DNA of 64,000 bases from Acidovorax delafieldii (GTDB lineage Bacteria > Pseudomonadota > Gammaproteobacteria > Burkholderiales > Burkholderiaceae_C). Below are positions 38,278 to 48,591 of this stretch, piece after piece; position 1 is the first letter of the stretch; every line of letters starts with the position of its first letter. The notes under the pieces were generated by a model. It was not told where the DNA came from and ran no database searches. It saw only the letters and a list, made by a program, of their open reading frames with translations. Where the stretch lies: contig NZ_VJWE01000015.1 in assembly GCF_007993815.1 (NCBI RefSeq), positions 134,694-198,693 on the forward strand, written 5' to 3'. A program made the position numbers and the translations under genes.

Positions 38278-39942
38278 ATGCACCAGCCTCTCATCCGTTC
38301 CATGCCTCCATCCGCCGATCTGTCGGCACAATTTGCCACCGCCGAGCAGCGCGTGCGCATGCTGCTGCAGCAACCGCAGGCTTTTTCCTATCCTGCAGAC
38401 CTGATGGGGCCGGTGGAATGCATCGAGACCCACATCTCCTGGGTGCTGCTGGCCGGTGACTTTGCCTACAAGTTCAAAAAGCCATTGCAGCTGGACTTTC
38501 TGGACTTCAGCACCCAGGCGCTGCGGCATGTGGCCTGCGAGGAAGAGCTGCGCATCAACCGCCGCACGGCGCCGGGCCTTTACCTGGGCCTTGTCGGCTT
38601 GGTGGCCGGTGCTGCAGAAGATGCTCCTGCCACCCTTCGGCTGGTGCAATGGCAAGACGCTCCGCCAGGCGCCGAGCCCGCTGTGTGGATGCGGCGTTTT
38701 GCCCAGGCGGCACTGCTCGCCACCGCACTGGATGAGCAGCGCGTGTCGCCTGCGCAGATCGACCAGCTGGCGCGCCATGTGGCGCAGTTCCACGCCGCAG
38801 CCGCCGTCGCCGCAGGTGCAAACAGCTGGGGCTCAGCAGCAGCGGTGCAAGCGCCGGTGGACGATTGCCTGGCTGCTCTGCACACGCCCGTGGCAGGCGC
38901 ACTGCCTGGTCAGGAGCCATTGCTGGCGCAGGTGACCAGCTGGTGCCAGCATGAGGGGCAAGCCCTGGCCCCCACGTTCGAGGCGCGCCGGGCAGCCGGA
39001 TGGGTGCGCGAGTGCCATGGCGATTTGCACCTGGCCAACATTGCGCTCATCGATGGCGAGGCCCAGCTGTTCGACGCCTTGGAGTTCAGCCCCGCCTTGC
39101 GCTGGATCGACTGCGTGGCTGACATCGCCTTTGTGGTGATGGACCTCGCGGCCCATGGTCGGGCGGATCTGGCCTGGCGGTTCTTGAACCGGTGGCTCGA
39201 ACACACCGGGGACTACGCAGGCCTGGCGGTGTTGCGTTACTACGGCTGTTACCGTGCCCTGGTGCGGGCGCGGGTTGCAGCCCTGCGGATGGACCCCACC
39301 GGTGACGGTAGTGGCAGCGGGCACGCTGCGCAAACCGTGGAGGGGTATCTGGAGCTGGCGGCGGGCTTTGCCGGACAACGGCCTGCACGCTGGTCCACGC
39401 CGTGCCCTGCCACCTTGTGGCTGGCCCATGGCTTTTCGGGCGCGGGCAAGAGCACCCATGCGCTGGCCTTGGCGTGCCAGCGTGGCATGGTGCGTATGCG
39501 GGCCGATGTGGAGCGCAAGCGCCTGTTTGGCCTGGCGCCGGATGCTGCCAGCGACGGGATACCGGGCGGCATCTACACCGCAGAGGCCACACTGCGCACG
39601 CACCAGCGGCTGGCGCAAGTGGCGCGCGAGGTGCTGGCGGCAGGCTACTCCGTGATTGTGGATGCCACCTTGCTGGACCGTGATGCCCGTGCACTTTTCC
39701 TGGAGCTGGCCGCTGCCGCGCAAGTGCCCTGCCACATTCTGTCGTTCGAGGCCCCCCTGCCGGTGCTGCGCGAGCGCGTCCGCCAGCGCGCGCTGGCCGG
39801 AGGCGGTGCGTCAGAGGCGGACGTGGCGGTGCTGGACGCCCAGTGGGCCCGCGCCCACCCCCTGCAGCCTCACGAAGAGGCCATCACGCTGCACGTGGAC
39901 ACCACGGTGCCCGTGGACTGGGACCGTCTGCTGTCACACTGA
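38278..39942 (+). CDS. Two-domain aminoglycoside-phosphotransferase-like / P-loop kinase protein
   Basis: About 554 residues. The first half is an APH-like kinase fold with an N-terminal lobe (FAYKFKKPLQLDFLDFS, containing the likely ATP Lys) and catalytic loop ECHGDLHLANI. The second half is a zeta-toxin/gluconokinase-like P-loop kinase (GFSGAGKST, then DATLLDRDARA). This fusion is widespread in proteobacteria and of unknown substrate; there is no reason to predict antibiotic resistance. Start choice is uncertain: GTG 38272, ATG 38278 and ATG 38302 are all in frame without a clear ribosome site. Confidence 0.85.
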   Translation: MHQPLIRSMPPSADLSAQFATAEQRVRMLLQQPQAFSYPADLMGPVECIETHISWVLLAGDFAYKFKKPLQLDFLDFSTQALRHVACEEELRINRRTAPGLYLGLVGLVAGAAEDAPATLRLVQWQDAPPGAEPAVWMRRFAQAALLATALDEQRVSPAQIDQLARHVAQFHAAAAVAAGANSWGSAAAVQAPVDDCLAALHTPVAGALPGQEPLLAQVTSWCQHEGQALAPTFEARRAAGWVRECHGDLHLANIALIDGEAQLFDALEFSPALRWIDCVADIAFVVMDLAAHGRADLAWRFLNRWLEHTGDYAGLAVLRYYGCYRALVRARVAALRMDPTGDGSGSGHAAQTVEGYLELAAGFAGQRPARWSTPCPATLWLAHGFSGAGKSTHALALACQRGMVRMRADVERKRLFGLAPDAASDGIPGGIYTAEATLRTHQRLAQVAREVLAAGYSVIVDATLLDRDARALFLELAAAAQVPCHILSFEAPLPVLRERVRQRALAGGGASEADVAVLDAQWARAHPLQPHEEAITLHVDTTVPVDWDRLLSH

Positions 39943-39964
39943 CCCCGGTGGCACCGGCGGGGCG

Positions 39965-40447
39965 CTACGGGGCCAGGTGGCCGGGCATGAAGTACAGCAG
40001 CACGCTCGTCATCACGAGGTAGCGCAGGAACTTGCCCACGGCCATATAGGCCAGACATTGCCAGAACGGCAGCTTGAGCCAGCCGGCCACCGCGCACAGC
40101 GGGTCGCCCACGACCGGCAGCCAGCTCAAGAGGCAGGCCCGCGCGCCAAAGCGCTTGAGCCAGCTCAGTGCCCGCACCTCGGTGGCATTGCCGCGCGCCT
40201 TGTCCACCGCCTTGTGCGCACCCAGGCCCATCCACCAGCTCACGCCGCCGCCCAGGGTGTTGCCGAGGGTGGCCACGACGATGGCGGGCCAGAACAGGTC
40301 GGGGTTGAGCTTGATGAGACCGAACACAGCTGGCTCAGAGCCCAGCGGCAGCAGCGTGGCCGAGACAAAAGACACCACAAAGACTGTGCTGAGTCCGAAT
40401 TGCGGCAGGGCCAGCCATTCGAGCAGCTGGTGCATCCAGATTTCCAT
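39965..40447 (-). CDS. yqaA: YqaA-type DedA/SNARE-associated membrane protein
   Basis: 160 residues with about four membrane helices. SFVSATLLPLGSEPAVF, TLGNTLGGGVSWWMG and the amphipathic SWLPVVGDPLCAVAGWLKL segments match the YqaA branch of the DedA (SNARE-associated) family. Members are linked to lipid flipping and membrane homeostasis. It is convergent with the kinase gene (22-base gap). Confidence 0.88.
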   Translation of the reverse strand: MEIWMHQLLEWLALPQFGLSTVFVVSFVSATLLPLGSEPAVFGLIKLNPDLFWPAIVVATLGNTLGGGVSWWMGLGAHKAVDKARGNATEVRALSWLKRFGARACLLSWLPVVGDPLCAVAGWLKLPFWQCLAYMAVGKFLRYLVMTSVLLYFMPGHLAP

Positions 40448-40598
40448 AGCCGCCGAGTGTAGGGGGCGGGTGGGGCTCCATGTGCCCCAGGGGGATCTGT
40501 CCTACAGGGGAGCGCGCCATCGGCGCATGGCTGGGTTGCAGCGTCTTTTGTATCGTGAAAACACATTGGCCCTGAATGACAACCCCAGGAGGTCGCCC

Positions 40599-41183
40599 AT
40601 GCCGGTATTGCCCACAACGTCCCAACCGCGCCGCTTGAACCCCTCGGTTGCTTTGCCGCCCGCGACCCGCTGGTCTTCGGCCGCCATGGCCCTGTTGCTG
40701 GCGGCCTGCGTGCACAGCCCGCAGGCTGCCGTACCCAGCCCTGGACTGCAAGGCGGTCCAACGCTTTGGGAGCACACGCCGATAGCGCCTTGCGACAGGG
40801 CGCCCACCGCACGGCCGGCGCTGGAGCGCATTGGCCGCGAGCTGCAATCCCAGGGCATGGCGCTGCAGGCCACCTGCAACACCGTCAGCGGTGGCTGGGT
40901 GGTGCAGGTGCAGGTGGTGGATGGCACCAAGGCCCACAAGGTGGTGCGCGGGCCGCTGGCCGATGGGCAGGCCGTGGACATGGGCACTCCGGCGGGCGCT
41001 GCGCGCTCGGAGGCGGCGGCGGGCGCCAGCGGTTTCTCCCCGGACGTGCTGCACAACCGCCAGTGGCTGCGGGCGCTCATGGCGCGCCACCAGTTCGACA
41101 ACCTGCCGGATGCCTGGTGGCATTTCGCGCAGCGGGGTGTGCCGCCCGCACAGGCTGCAGACACCGATCTCGCCGCACGGTGA
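40599..41183 (+). CDS. Lipoprotein with degenerate VanX-like (M15D) C-terminal half
   Basis: 194 residues from ATG 40599, which has a perfect AGGAGG site 6 bases upstream. The signal ends in lipobox LAAC near residue 37. The C-terminal half (GQAVDMGTPAG..., NRQWLRALMARHQFDNLPDAWWHF) lines up with the end of D-Ala-D-Ala dipeptidases (VanX/DdpX), including the final His of WWHF and an Asp in VDMG. The first zinc-binding block (the His and Asp of the HSRGxAVD motif) is not recognisable. Activity is therefore doubtful; it may be a binding or structural relative. Confidence 0.65.
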   Translation: MPVLPTTSQPRRLNPSVALPPATRWSSAAMALLLAACVHSPQAAVPSPGLQGGPTLWEHTPIAPCDRAPTARPALERIGRELQSQGMALQATCNTVSGGWVVQVQVVDGTKAHKVVRGPLADGQAVDMGTPAGAARSEAAAGASGFSPDVLHNRQWLRALMARHQFDNLPDAWWHFAQRGVPPAQAADTDLAAR

Positions 41184-41394
41184 ACCTGCACTCAGCGCGT
41201 TGAGACGCTGCGGTGCTTGCGCCACAGGGCCCGAGTGGGGGGCGAGGGAAGCGTCCAGTGGGTTGACTCAATGGAGCCCGACAGTCAGATAGATACGGTG
41301 TGTGCTCCATTTCAGTTGCTGAAATTTTGAGCAGGTACAATCCCGCCTCCTTTTTCAGCATCTGTTGCTGCCTCCCCCTCCCCTATCCCCGCCC

Positions 41395-42441
41395 ATGCAA
41401 ATTGGCCACATTCCTTTGGCGAACCGGTTGTTCGTCGCCCCGATGGCGGGCGTCACGGACCGGCCGTTCCGCCAGCTGTGCAAGGCGCTGGGTGCGGGCT
41501 ATGCGGTGAGCGAGATGGTGACCTCGCGCAAGGATTTGTGGAACAGCCTCAAGACCTCGCGCCGGGCCAACCATGAAGGGGAGCCGGGGCCCATTGCCGT
41601 GCAGATCGCCGGCACCGATGCGCCGATGATGGCCGAGGCTGCGGTCTACAACGTGGAACGCGGCGCGCAGATCATCGATATCAACATGGGCTGCCCGGCC
41701 AAGAAGGTCTGCAACAAATGGGCGGGCTCCGCCCTGATGCAGAACGAGGCGCTGGCGGTGGAGATCGCCGCTGCGGTGGTCGAGGCCTGCGCTCCCTTCA
41801 ACGTGCCTGTCACGCTGAAGATGCGCACCGGCTGGTGCCAGGAGCACAAGAACGCCGTGGCATTGGCGCGGCAGTTTGAAAGCGTGGGCATCCAGATGCT
41901 CACCGTGCACGGCCGCACGCGCGAGCAGGGTTACAAAGGCCATGCGGAGTACGACACCATTGCCGCCGTCAAGGCGGCGGTGAAGGTGCCCGTGGTGGCC
42001 AACGGCGACATCACCTCGCCCGAGAAGGCGCGCGACGTGCTCGCCGTCACCGGGGCCGACGCGATCATGATCGGCCGTGCCGCACAGGGCCGGCCATGGA
42101 TCTTTCGCGAGATCGGCCACTTTCTGACCACGGGCGAACACCTGGCACCACCGCTGGTGGCCGAGGTGCGGCGCCTGCTGCTGGACCACCTGCAAGACCA
42201 CTACCGCCTGTATGGCGAGCTGACCGGCGTGCGCAGTGCGCGCAAGCACATTGCCTGGTACCTGCGCGCGCTGCCCGGCGGCGAGGCCTTGCGGGCACAT
42301 ATCAATACGATCGAAGACTGCACCACGCAGTGGCAGGCCGTGGCTGACTACCTGGACGCCCTGGGCCAGCAGATGGACCGGCTGCCTGCCGCCACCGACG
42401 TGGATGCCGACACAGAAGAACAAGAGGGATTGGCTGCATGA
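41395..42441 (+). CDS. dusB: tRNA-dihydrouridine synthase B
   Basis: 348 residues from ATG 41395. FMN-dependent reductase that makes dihydrouridine in tRNA D-loops. The TIM-barrel motifs VAPMAGVTDRPFR, INMGCPAKKVCNKWAGSAL (with catalytic Cys), VHGRTREQGYKG and MIGRAAQGRPWIF are all present. It is co-transcribed with fis: the stop overlaps the fis start as ATGA, the conserved dusB-fis arrangement. Confidence 0.96.
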   Translation: MQIGHIPLANRLFVAPMAGVTDRPFRQLCKALGAGYAVSEMVTSRKDLWNSLKTSRRANHEGEPGPIAVQIAGTDAPMMAEAAVYNVERGAQIIDINMGCPAKKVCNKWAGSALMQNEALAVEIAAAVVEACAPFNVPVTLKMRTGWCQEHKNAVALARQFESVGIQMLTVHGRTREQGYKGHAEYDTIAAVKAAVKVPVVANGDITSPEKARDVLAVTGADAIMIGRAAQGRPWIFREIGHFLTTGEHLAPPLVAEVRRLLLDHLQDHYRLYGELTGVRSARKHIAWYLRALPGGEALRAHINTIEDCTTQWQAVADYLDALGQQMDRLPAATDVDADTEEQEGLAA

Positions 42442-42671
42442 GCAAGAAACACATCGAAGAATGCGTGCGCGAAAGCCTGCAGGGCTACTTTCGCGACCTG
42501 GGCGGCGAGACGCCCGATGGCATGTACGACATGCTGGTGCGTGTGGTCGAAAGGCCGCTGCTGGAAGTCGTGATGCAGCAGGCCGACAACAACCAGTCGC
42601 GCGCCGCCGAATGGCTGGGCCTGAACCGCAACACCCTGCGCAAGAAGCTGGTCGAGCACAAGCTGCTCTGA
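42438..42671 (+). CDS. fis: DNA-binding protein Fis
   Basis: 77 residues, the short betaproteobacterial form; enteric Fis has 98 and includes an extra N-terminal beta-hairpin arm. The C-terminal helix-turn-helix (NNQSRAAEWLGLNRNTLRKKL) is well conserved. Nucleoid-associated protein and global regulator. It overlaps dusB by 4 bases and so is translationally coupled. Confidence 0.95.
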   Translation: MSKKHIEECVRESLQGYFRDLGGETPDGMYDMLVRVVERPLLEVVMQQADNNQSRAAEWLGLNRNTLRKKLVEHKLL

Positions 42672-42700
42672 CCAAGTCTGTCTGATTGCTATATATTTTG

Positions 42701-42730
42701 TAGCTGCTTGCGCATGATGCACTAGCGCTA
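42701..42730. repeat. Dispersed intergenic palindromic element, copy 2
   Basis: tagctgcttgcgcatgatgc followed by actagcgcta lies between fis and purH. It shares GCGCAT-n2-TGCACTAGCGCT with 47251-47280 read on the opposite strand. The ends (tagc / gcta) are complementary, giving an imperfect palindrome. Confidence 0.55.
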
Positions 42731-42766
42731 CAGCCCGTTTTTATTCAAAACCTCCGCACCACCACC

Positions 42767-44368
42767 ATGAACGCACTTCTCTCCGTCTCTGACAAGACCG
42801 GCATCGTCGAATTCGCGCAAGCGCTGCACGCGCTGGGCATCAAGCTGCTGTCCACCGGCGGCACGGCCAAGCTGCTGGCCGACAAGGGCCTGCCCGTGAC
42901 CGAGGTGGCCGAAGTCACCCAGTTCCCCGAGATGCTGGACGGCCGCGTGAAGACGCTGCACCCCAAGGTGCACGGCGGCCTGCTGGCCCGCCGCGAGCTG
43001 CCCGAACACATGGCGGCATTGAAGGAACACGGCATCGACACCATCGACCTGCTGGTGGTGAACCTGTACCCCTTTGAAGCCACCGTGGCCAAGGCCGGTT
43101 GCACGCTGGCCGACGCCATCGAGAACATCGACATCGGCGGCCCCGCCATGGTGCGCAGCGCCGCCAAGAACTGGAAGGACGTGGGCGTGATCACCTCGGC
43201 CGACCAGTACGACGCCGTGCTGGCTGAACTCAAGGCCGGTGGCAAGTTGAGCGACAAGCTGCGCTTTGCGCTGTCGGTGGCTGCGTTCAACCGCATCGCG
43301 CAGTACGACGGCGCCATCAGCGACTACCTCTCGTCCGTCACGTTCGAAGAAGAAAAGCTGTCGGAAACCTATGTGCCCACGCGCACCCAGTTCCCCGGCC
43401 AGAGCAACGGCATCTTCACCAAGGTGCAGGACCTGCGCTACGGCGAAAACAGCCACCAGCAGGCCGCGCTGTACCGCGACCTGCACCCCGCGCCCGGCTC
43501 CCTGGTCACCGGCGTGCAGCTGCAGGGCAAGGAGCTTTCGTACAACAACATCGCCGACGCCGATGCCGCCTGGGAATGCGTAAAGAGCTTTGAAGCGGCC
43601 GCCTGCGTGATCGTCAAGCACGCCAACCCCTGCGGCGTGGCCGTGGGCCTGGACGCGCTGAGCGCCTACAGCAAGGCCTTCCAGACCGACCCCACCAGCG
43701 CCTTCGGCGGCATCATCGCCTTCAACCGCGTGGTGGACGGCCAGGCGGCAGCCCAGGTGAGCAAACAGTTTGTCGAGGTGTTGATGGCCCCTGACTTCAC
43801 CGCCGAGGCGCTGGAGATCTTCAAGGCCAAAGCCAATGTGCGTCTGCTCAAGATCGCGCTGCCCGCACACGGTGGCAAGACCGACTGGGAACGCGGCCGT
43901 AACGCCATGGATGCCAAGCGCATTGGCTCGGGCCTGCTGCTGCAGACCGCTGACAACCACGAGCTGTCGCTCATCGACCTCAAGGTCGTGACGAAGAAGC
44001 AGCCCACGCTGGAAGAAATGGAAGACCTGCTGTTTGCCTGGAAGGTCGCCAAGTACGTCAAGAGCAACGCCATCGTGTTCTGCAAGGGCGGCATGACCAT
44101 GGGCGTGGGTGCGGGCCAGATGAGCCGCCTGGACTCGGCCCGCATCGCCAGCATCAAGGCGGGCCACGCAGGCCTGACCTTGCAAGGCACGGTCGTAGCC
44201 AGTGACGCCTTCTTCCCCTTCCGCGACGGCCTGGACGTGGTGGTCGATGCGGGCGCTACCTGCGTGATCCAGCCCGGTGGTTCGATGCGCGACAACGAAG
44301 TGATCGACGCCGCCAACGAGCGTGGCGTGGCCATGGTCTTCAGCGGTGTGCGCCACTTCCGCCACTGA
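42767..44368 (+). CDS. purH: Bifunctional AICAR transformylase / IMP cyclohydrolase
   Basis: 533 residues. Catalyses the last two steps of IMP synthesis. The N-terminal cyclohydrolase (about 1-200, [41 protein letters not shown]) and the C-terminal transformylase ([35 protein letters not shown]) are complete. It is preceded by a 95-base spacer carrying a dispersed palindrome; no purine operator was recognised. Confidence 0.97.
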   Translation: MNALLSVSDKTGIVEFAQALHALGIKLLSTGGTAKLLADKGLPVTEVAEVTQFPEMLDGRVKTLHPKVHGGLLARRELPEHMAALKEHGIDTIDLLVVNLYPFEATVAKAGCTLADAIENIDIGGPAMVRSAAKNWKDVGVITSADQYDAVLAELKAGGKLSDKLRFALSVAAFNRIAQYDGAISDYLSSVTFEEEKLSETYVPTRTQFPGQSNGIFTKVQDLRYGENSHQQAALYRDLHPAPGSLVTGVQLQGKELSYNNIADADAAWECVKSFEAAACVIVKHANPCGVAVGLDALSAYSKAFQTDPTSAFGGIIAFNRVVDGQAAAQVSKQFVEVLMAPDFTAEALEIFKAKANVRLLKIALPAHGGKTDWERGRNAMDAKRIGSGLLLQTADNHELSLIDLKVVTKKQPTLEEMEDLLFAWKVAKYVKSNAIVFCKGGMTMGVGAGQMSRLDSARIASIKAGHAGLTLQGTVVASDAFFPFRDGLDVVVDAGATCVIQPGGSMRDNEVIDAANERGVAMVFSGVRHFRH

Positions 44369-44409
44369 GATGATGGGTATCGCGATGGGGCTCGCGGCGG
44401 TGCGCGCGC

Positions 44410-44919
44410 ATGCACCGCGACGATGAGACCCCGCCCCCCCGGCCCCGCTGGCTGGGGTGGGCCCTGATGGTGTTCATGGCACTGGTGGTGCTGGGCATGC
44501 TCAACCTGGGCTGGCGCATGCTGCAGCCGGGGCCGGGCGCTGTGAGTGCCGCTCGGGGCGCGTCGGGTGCTGGAGGGTTAGAAGGCAGCGCCGCCTCACC
44601 GCCCTCCGCACCGGCCGGACTTCGCCTGGTGGAGGCATCCGATTGCCTGCGCTGCCATGGCATGGAGCGCTACTACGTAGGCCCGTCGTTCCAGCAGATA
44701 GCTGCGCGGTACCGTGACCGCGCCGACTCAGTCGATTACCTGGCCGGCAAGATCCGCAACGGCAGTGTGGGCGAGTGGGGCCGCACCTTGATGCCGCGCC
44801 ACCTGCAAGTCACGGAAGCCCAGGCGCGCGAGATGGCGCAGTGGCTGGTGTCGCTGCCGGTGCCGTCCGCCGCGGCACAGGGCGCGTCGGCCGCAGAGCC
44901 CGCATCCGCCGCCCGCTGA
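44410..44919 (+). CDS. Membrane-anchored c-type cytochrome (c551/c552-like)
   Basis: 169 residues. N-terminal membrane anchor (about 15-35), Ala/Gly/Ser-rich linker, then a single haem domain with CLRCH and the Met ligand in TLMPRHLQV. Fold class I; likely carries electrons in the periplasm, perhaps to a terminal oxidase. It lies 41 bases after purH. Its partner is unknown. Confidence 0.9.
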   Translation: MHRDDETPPPRPRWLGWALMVFMALVVLGMLNLGWRMLQPGPGAVSAARGASGAGGLEGSAASPPSAPAGLRLVEASDCLRCHGMERYYVGPSFQQIAARYRDRADSVDYLAGKIRNGSVGEWGRTLMPRHLQVTEAQAREMAQWLVSLPVPSAAAQGASAAEPASAAR

Positions 44920-44956
44920 ATGGCGATGGCGGCCGGGTCTGGAGGCCTGCTGGGGC

Positions 44957-46282
<1,326 letters not shown>

Positions 46283-46401
46283 GTGTCCGGGGTGATGCGG
46301 GTGGTCAGGCCCGGTGGTGAGTGCACCGAGTCGCTGCAGGGCCCCGGTAGCCCCGGCGTTCGAACCCCGCTCAATTCCCCGGTCCCCAACCCGTCACCCC
46401 C

Positions 46402-47181
46402 ATGGCTTCCACCCCCATTGCCAAGGCAGACTTCATCGAAGGCATGGCCAAAGGCATGGCCGTGCTGGAGAGTTTCGACACCGAGCGCCAGCGCCTGAAC
46501 GCCACACTGGCGGCGCAGCGCACCGGCCTCACGCGGGCGGCGGCGCGGCGGCACCTGTTGACCCTGGCGCACCTGGGGTATCTGGAGACGGATGGCAGCT
46601 ATTTCTGGCTGGCGCCCAAGGTGCTTCGGTTTTCGGGCAGCTACCTCGCGTCTGCCCGGCTGCCGCGCGTGCTGCAACCCACGCTGAACCGGCTGGCAGC
46701 CCAGACCCAGCAGTCATTCTCGGCGGTGGTGCTGGATGGTGATGAGGTGGTGATCGTGGCGCGCAGCGGCGTGTATGGCGCGCCGTCGCGGGTGCTGGCC
46801 TATGGCTTGCACCTGGGCGCGCGACTGCCGGCCCACCCTACGTCCACCGGCCGCGTGTTGCTGGCGGCGCTGCCCCCGGCGGAGTTGACCGCCTGGCTCA
46901 AGAACCGGCCCTTGCACCGCCTCACGCCCCAAACCATTACGCAGGTAGGCCCGCTGCGGCAGGTGATCACCAAGGTGCGGCGGGACGACTATTGCCTGGC
47001 CGTGGAGGAGCATGAGCTGGGCGTGCACGCGCTGGCTGTGCCGCTGCGCAACCTGCAGGGCCATACGGTGGCGGCGCTCAACGTGGTGGCGTCGCCCAAG
47101 CAGATGGATGAGGGCAGCCTGCAGCGCGACATGCTGCCGCTGCTGCAGGAGGCCGCCCGCGAACTGCGCGGACTCCTGTGA
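46402..47181 (+). CDS. pobR: IclR-family regulator of pobA
   Basis: 259 residues. N-terminal winged helix (about 13-75, FIEGMAKGMAVLESF... LTRAAARRHLLTLAHLGYLE) and C-terminal effector domain (about 85-258, ARLPAHPTSTGRVLLAALP, VEEHELGVHALAVPL). It matches the PcaR/PobR/PcaU group, which respond to aromatic acids. Divergent placement from pobA argues that it activates pobA with 4-hydroxybenzoate as effector (inference from family and position). Confidence 0.9.
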   Translation: MASTPIAKADFIEGMAKGMAVLESFDTERQRLNATLAAQRTGLTRAAARRHLLTLAHLGYLETDGSYFWLAPKVLRFSGSYLASARLPRVLQPTLNRLAAQTQQSFSAVVLDGDEVVIVARSGVYGAPSRVLAYGLHLGARLPAHPTSTGRVLLAALPPAELTAWLKNRPLHRLTPQTITQVGPLRQVITKVRRDDYCLAVEEHELGVHALAVPLRNLQGHTVAALNVVASPKQMDEGSLQRDMLPLLQEAARELRGLL

Positions 47182-47250
47182 CTGTCCGCCACAAGCCTCG
47201 TCGCCATGAAAATGGCCCTTGTGAGTGCCATTCGGTGCCAAATTGGCAGG

Positions 47251-47280
47251 AAGCGCTAGTGCAATATGCGCTGCTAGCTA
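47251..47280. repeat. Dispersed intergenic palindromic element, copy 3
   Basis: aagcgctagtgcaatatgcg followed by ctgctagcta lies just after pobR and before the hemL stop. It is the reverse-strand match of 42701-42730. Confidence 0.55.
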
Positions 47281-48591
47281 TTATTTTGAGAGCGTCTTGA
47301 ACACTTCACGCGCAGCAGCCACGGTGGCTGCCACGTCGTCGGCGGTGTGGGCGGCGCTCACGAAGCCCGCTTCATACAAGGCAGGTGCAATGTAGATGCC
47401 TCGGTCCAGCAGACCGTGGAACAGCTGGTTGAAGCGCGCACTGTCGGTTTTCAGCACCTGGGCGTAGTTCTGCGGCAGCTCGGGCAGCAGGAAAAAGCCG
47501 AACATGCCGCCTTCGCAGTCGCCGCAGAACGGCACGCCTTCAGCATCGGCGGCCGCTTGCAGTCCATCGACCAGCGAGCGGGTGCGGGCCGACAGCGCAT
47601 CGAAGAAGCCGGGCTTTTGGATCTCGCGCAGCGTGGCCAGGCCACAGGCCGTGGCCACCGGGTTGCCCGACAGCGTGCCCGCCTGGTACACGCCGCCCAG
47701 CGGCGCGAGGTGTTCCATGATGGCGCGCGGGCCACCAAAGGCCGCCAGCGGCATCCCGCCGCCAATCACCTTGCCCAGCACGGTGATGTCGGGTTGGAAG
47801 CCGGGGATGCTCTTGGCGTACACGCTTTGCGCGCTGCCCAGGGCCACGCGGAAACCGGTCATCACTTCATCCAGCACCAGCAGCGCACCGTATTCGGTGC
47901 ACAGCTCGCGGCAGCGCTGCATGAACGGCACGCTCGCGCGCACCAGGTTCATGTTGCCCGCGATAGGCTCGATCATCACGCAGGCCAGCTCCTTGCCGTG
48001 CAGGGCAAAGGCTTCTTCCAGCTGGGCGACGTTGTTGTATTCAAGCACCAGGGTGTGCTGCACCACTTCGGGCGGCACACCCGCGCTGGTGGCATTGCCA
48101 AACGTGGCCAGGCCCGAGCCGGCCTTGACCAGCAGCGAGTCGGCATGGCCGTGGTAGCAGCCTTCGAACTTGATGAACTTGCTGCGGCCCGTGGCGCCAC
48201 GGGCCAGGCGGATGGCGCTCATGCCCGCTTCGGTGCCCGAGCTGACCAGACGAATCATCTCCATGGACGGCACCAGGCTCAGGATCTCCTCGGCCAGCTC
48301 GACTTCGCGCTCGGTGGGGGCGCCAAAGCTGAAGCCTTCGAGCGCCGCCTTCTGCGCCGCGTCGAGCACGGCGGGGTGGCCGTGGCCGAGGATCATCGGG
48401 CCCCAGGAGCCGATGTAATCAATGAAGCGCTGGTCGTTCGCATCCCAGAAGTAGGCGCCTTGCGCGCGCTTGACGAAGCGGGGTGTGCCTCCGACCGCCT
48501 TGAAGGCCCGCACGGGCGAGTTCACGCCTCCGGGGATCAGCGCCTTGGCGCGTTCGAACAGGGGAATATTGAGATCAGTGCTTGGTGTCAT
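47281..48591 (-). CDS. hemL: Glutamate-1-semialdehyde 2,1-aminomutase
   Basis: 436 residues. PLP enzyme making 5-aminolevulinate in the C5 haem pathway. The PLP Lys is Lys274 ([17 protein letters not shown]). [16 protein letters not shown] and the N-terminal [15 protein letters not shown] are characteristic. The start overlaps the 3' end of the upstream ThiD-like gene by 17 bases, so the two are coupled. Confidence 0.97.
   Translation of the reverse strand: MTPSTDLNIPLFERAKALIPGGVNSPVRAFKAVGGTPRFVKRAQGAYFWDANDQRFIDYIGSWGPMILGHGHPAVLDAAQKAALEGFSFGAPTEREVELAEEILSLVPSMEMIRLVSSGTEAGMSAIRLARGATGRSKFIKFEGCYHGHADSLLVKAGSGLATFGNATSAGVPPEVVQHTLVLEYNNVAQLEEAFALHGKELACVMIEPIAGNMNLVRASVPFMQRCRELCTEYGALLVLDEVMTGFRVALGSAQSVYAKSIPGFQPDITVLGKVIGGGMPLAAFGGPRAIMEHLAPLGGVYQAGTLSGNPVATACGLATLREIQKPGFFDALSARTRSLVDGLQAAADAEGVPFCGDCEGGMFGFFLLPELPQNYAQVLKTDSARFNQLFHGLLDRGIYIAPALYEAGFVSAAHTADDVAATVAAAREVFKTLSK

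Noticed and set aside
38278..39942. Aminoglycoside resistance gene
   Set aside because: The APH-like half belongs to a widespread fusion with a P-loop kinase; the sequence does not resemble known resistance enzymes beyond the fold motifs.
41336..41341. TACAAT as -10 of a dusB-fis promoter
   Set aside because: No -35 element at a suitable distance (the nearest TTGCTG is only 14 bases away).
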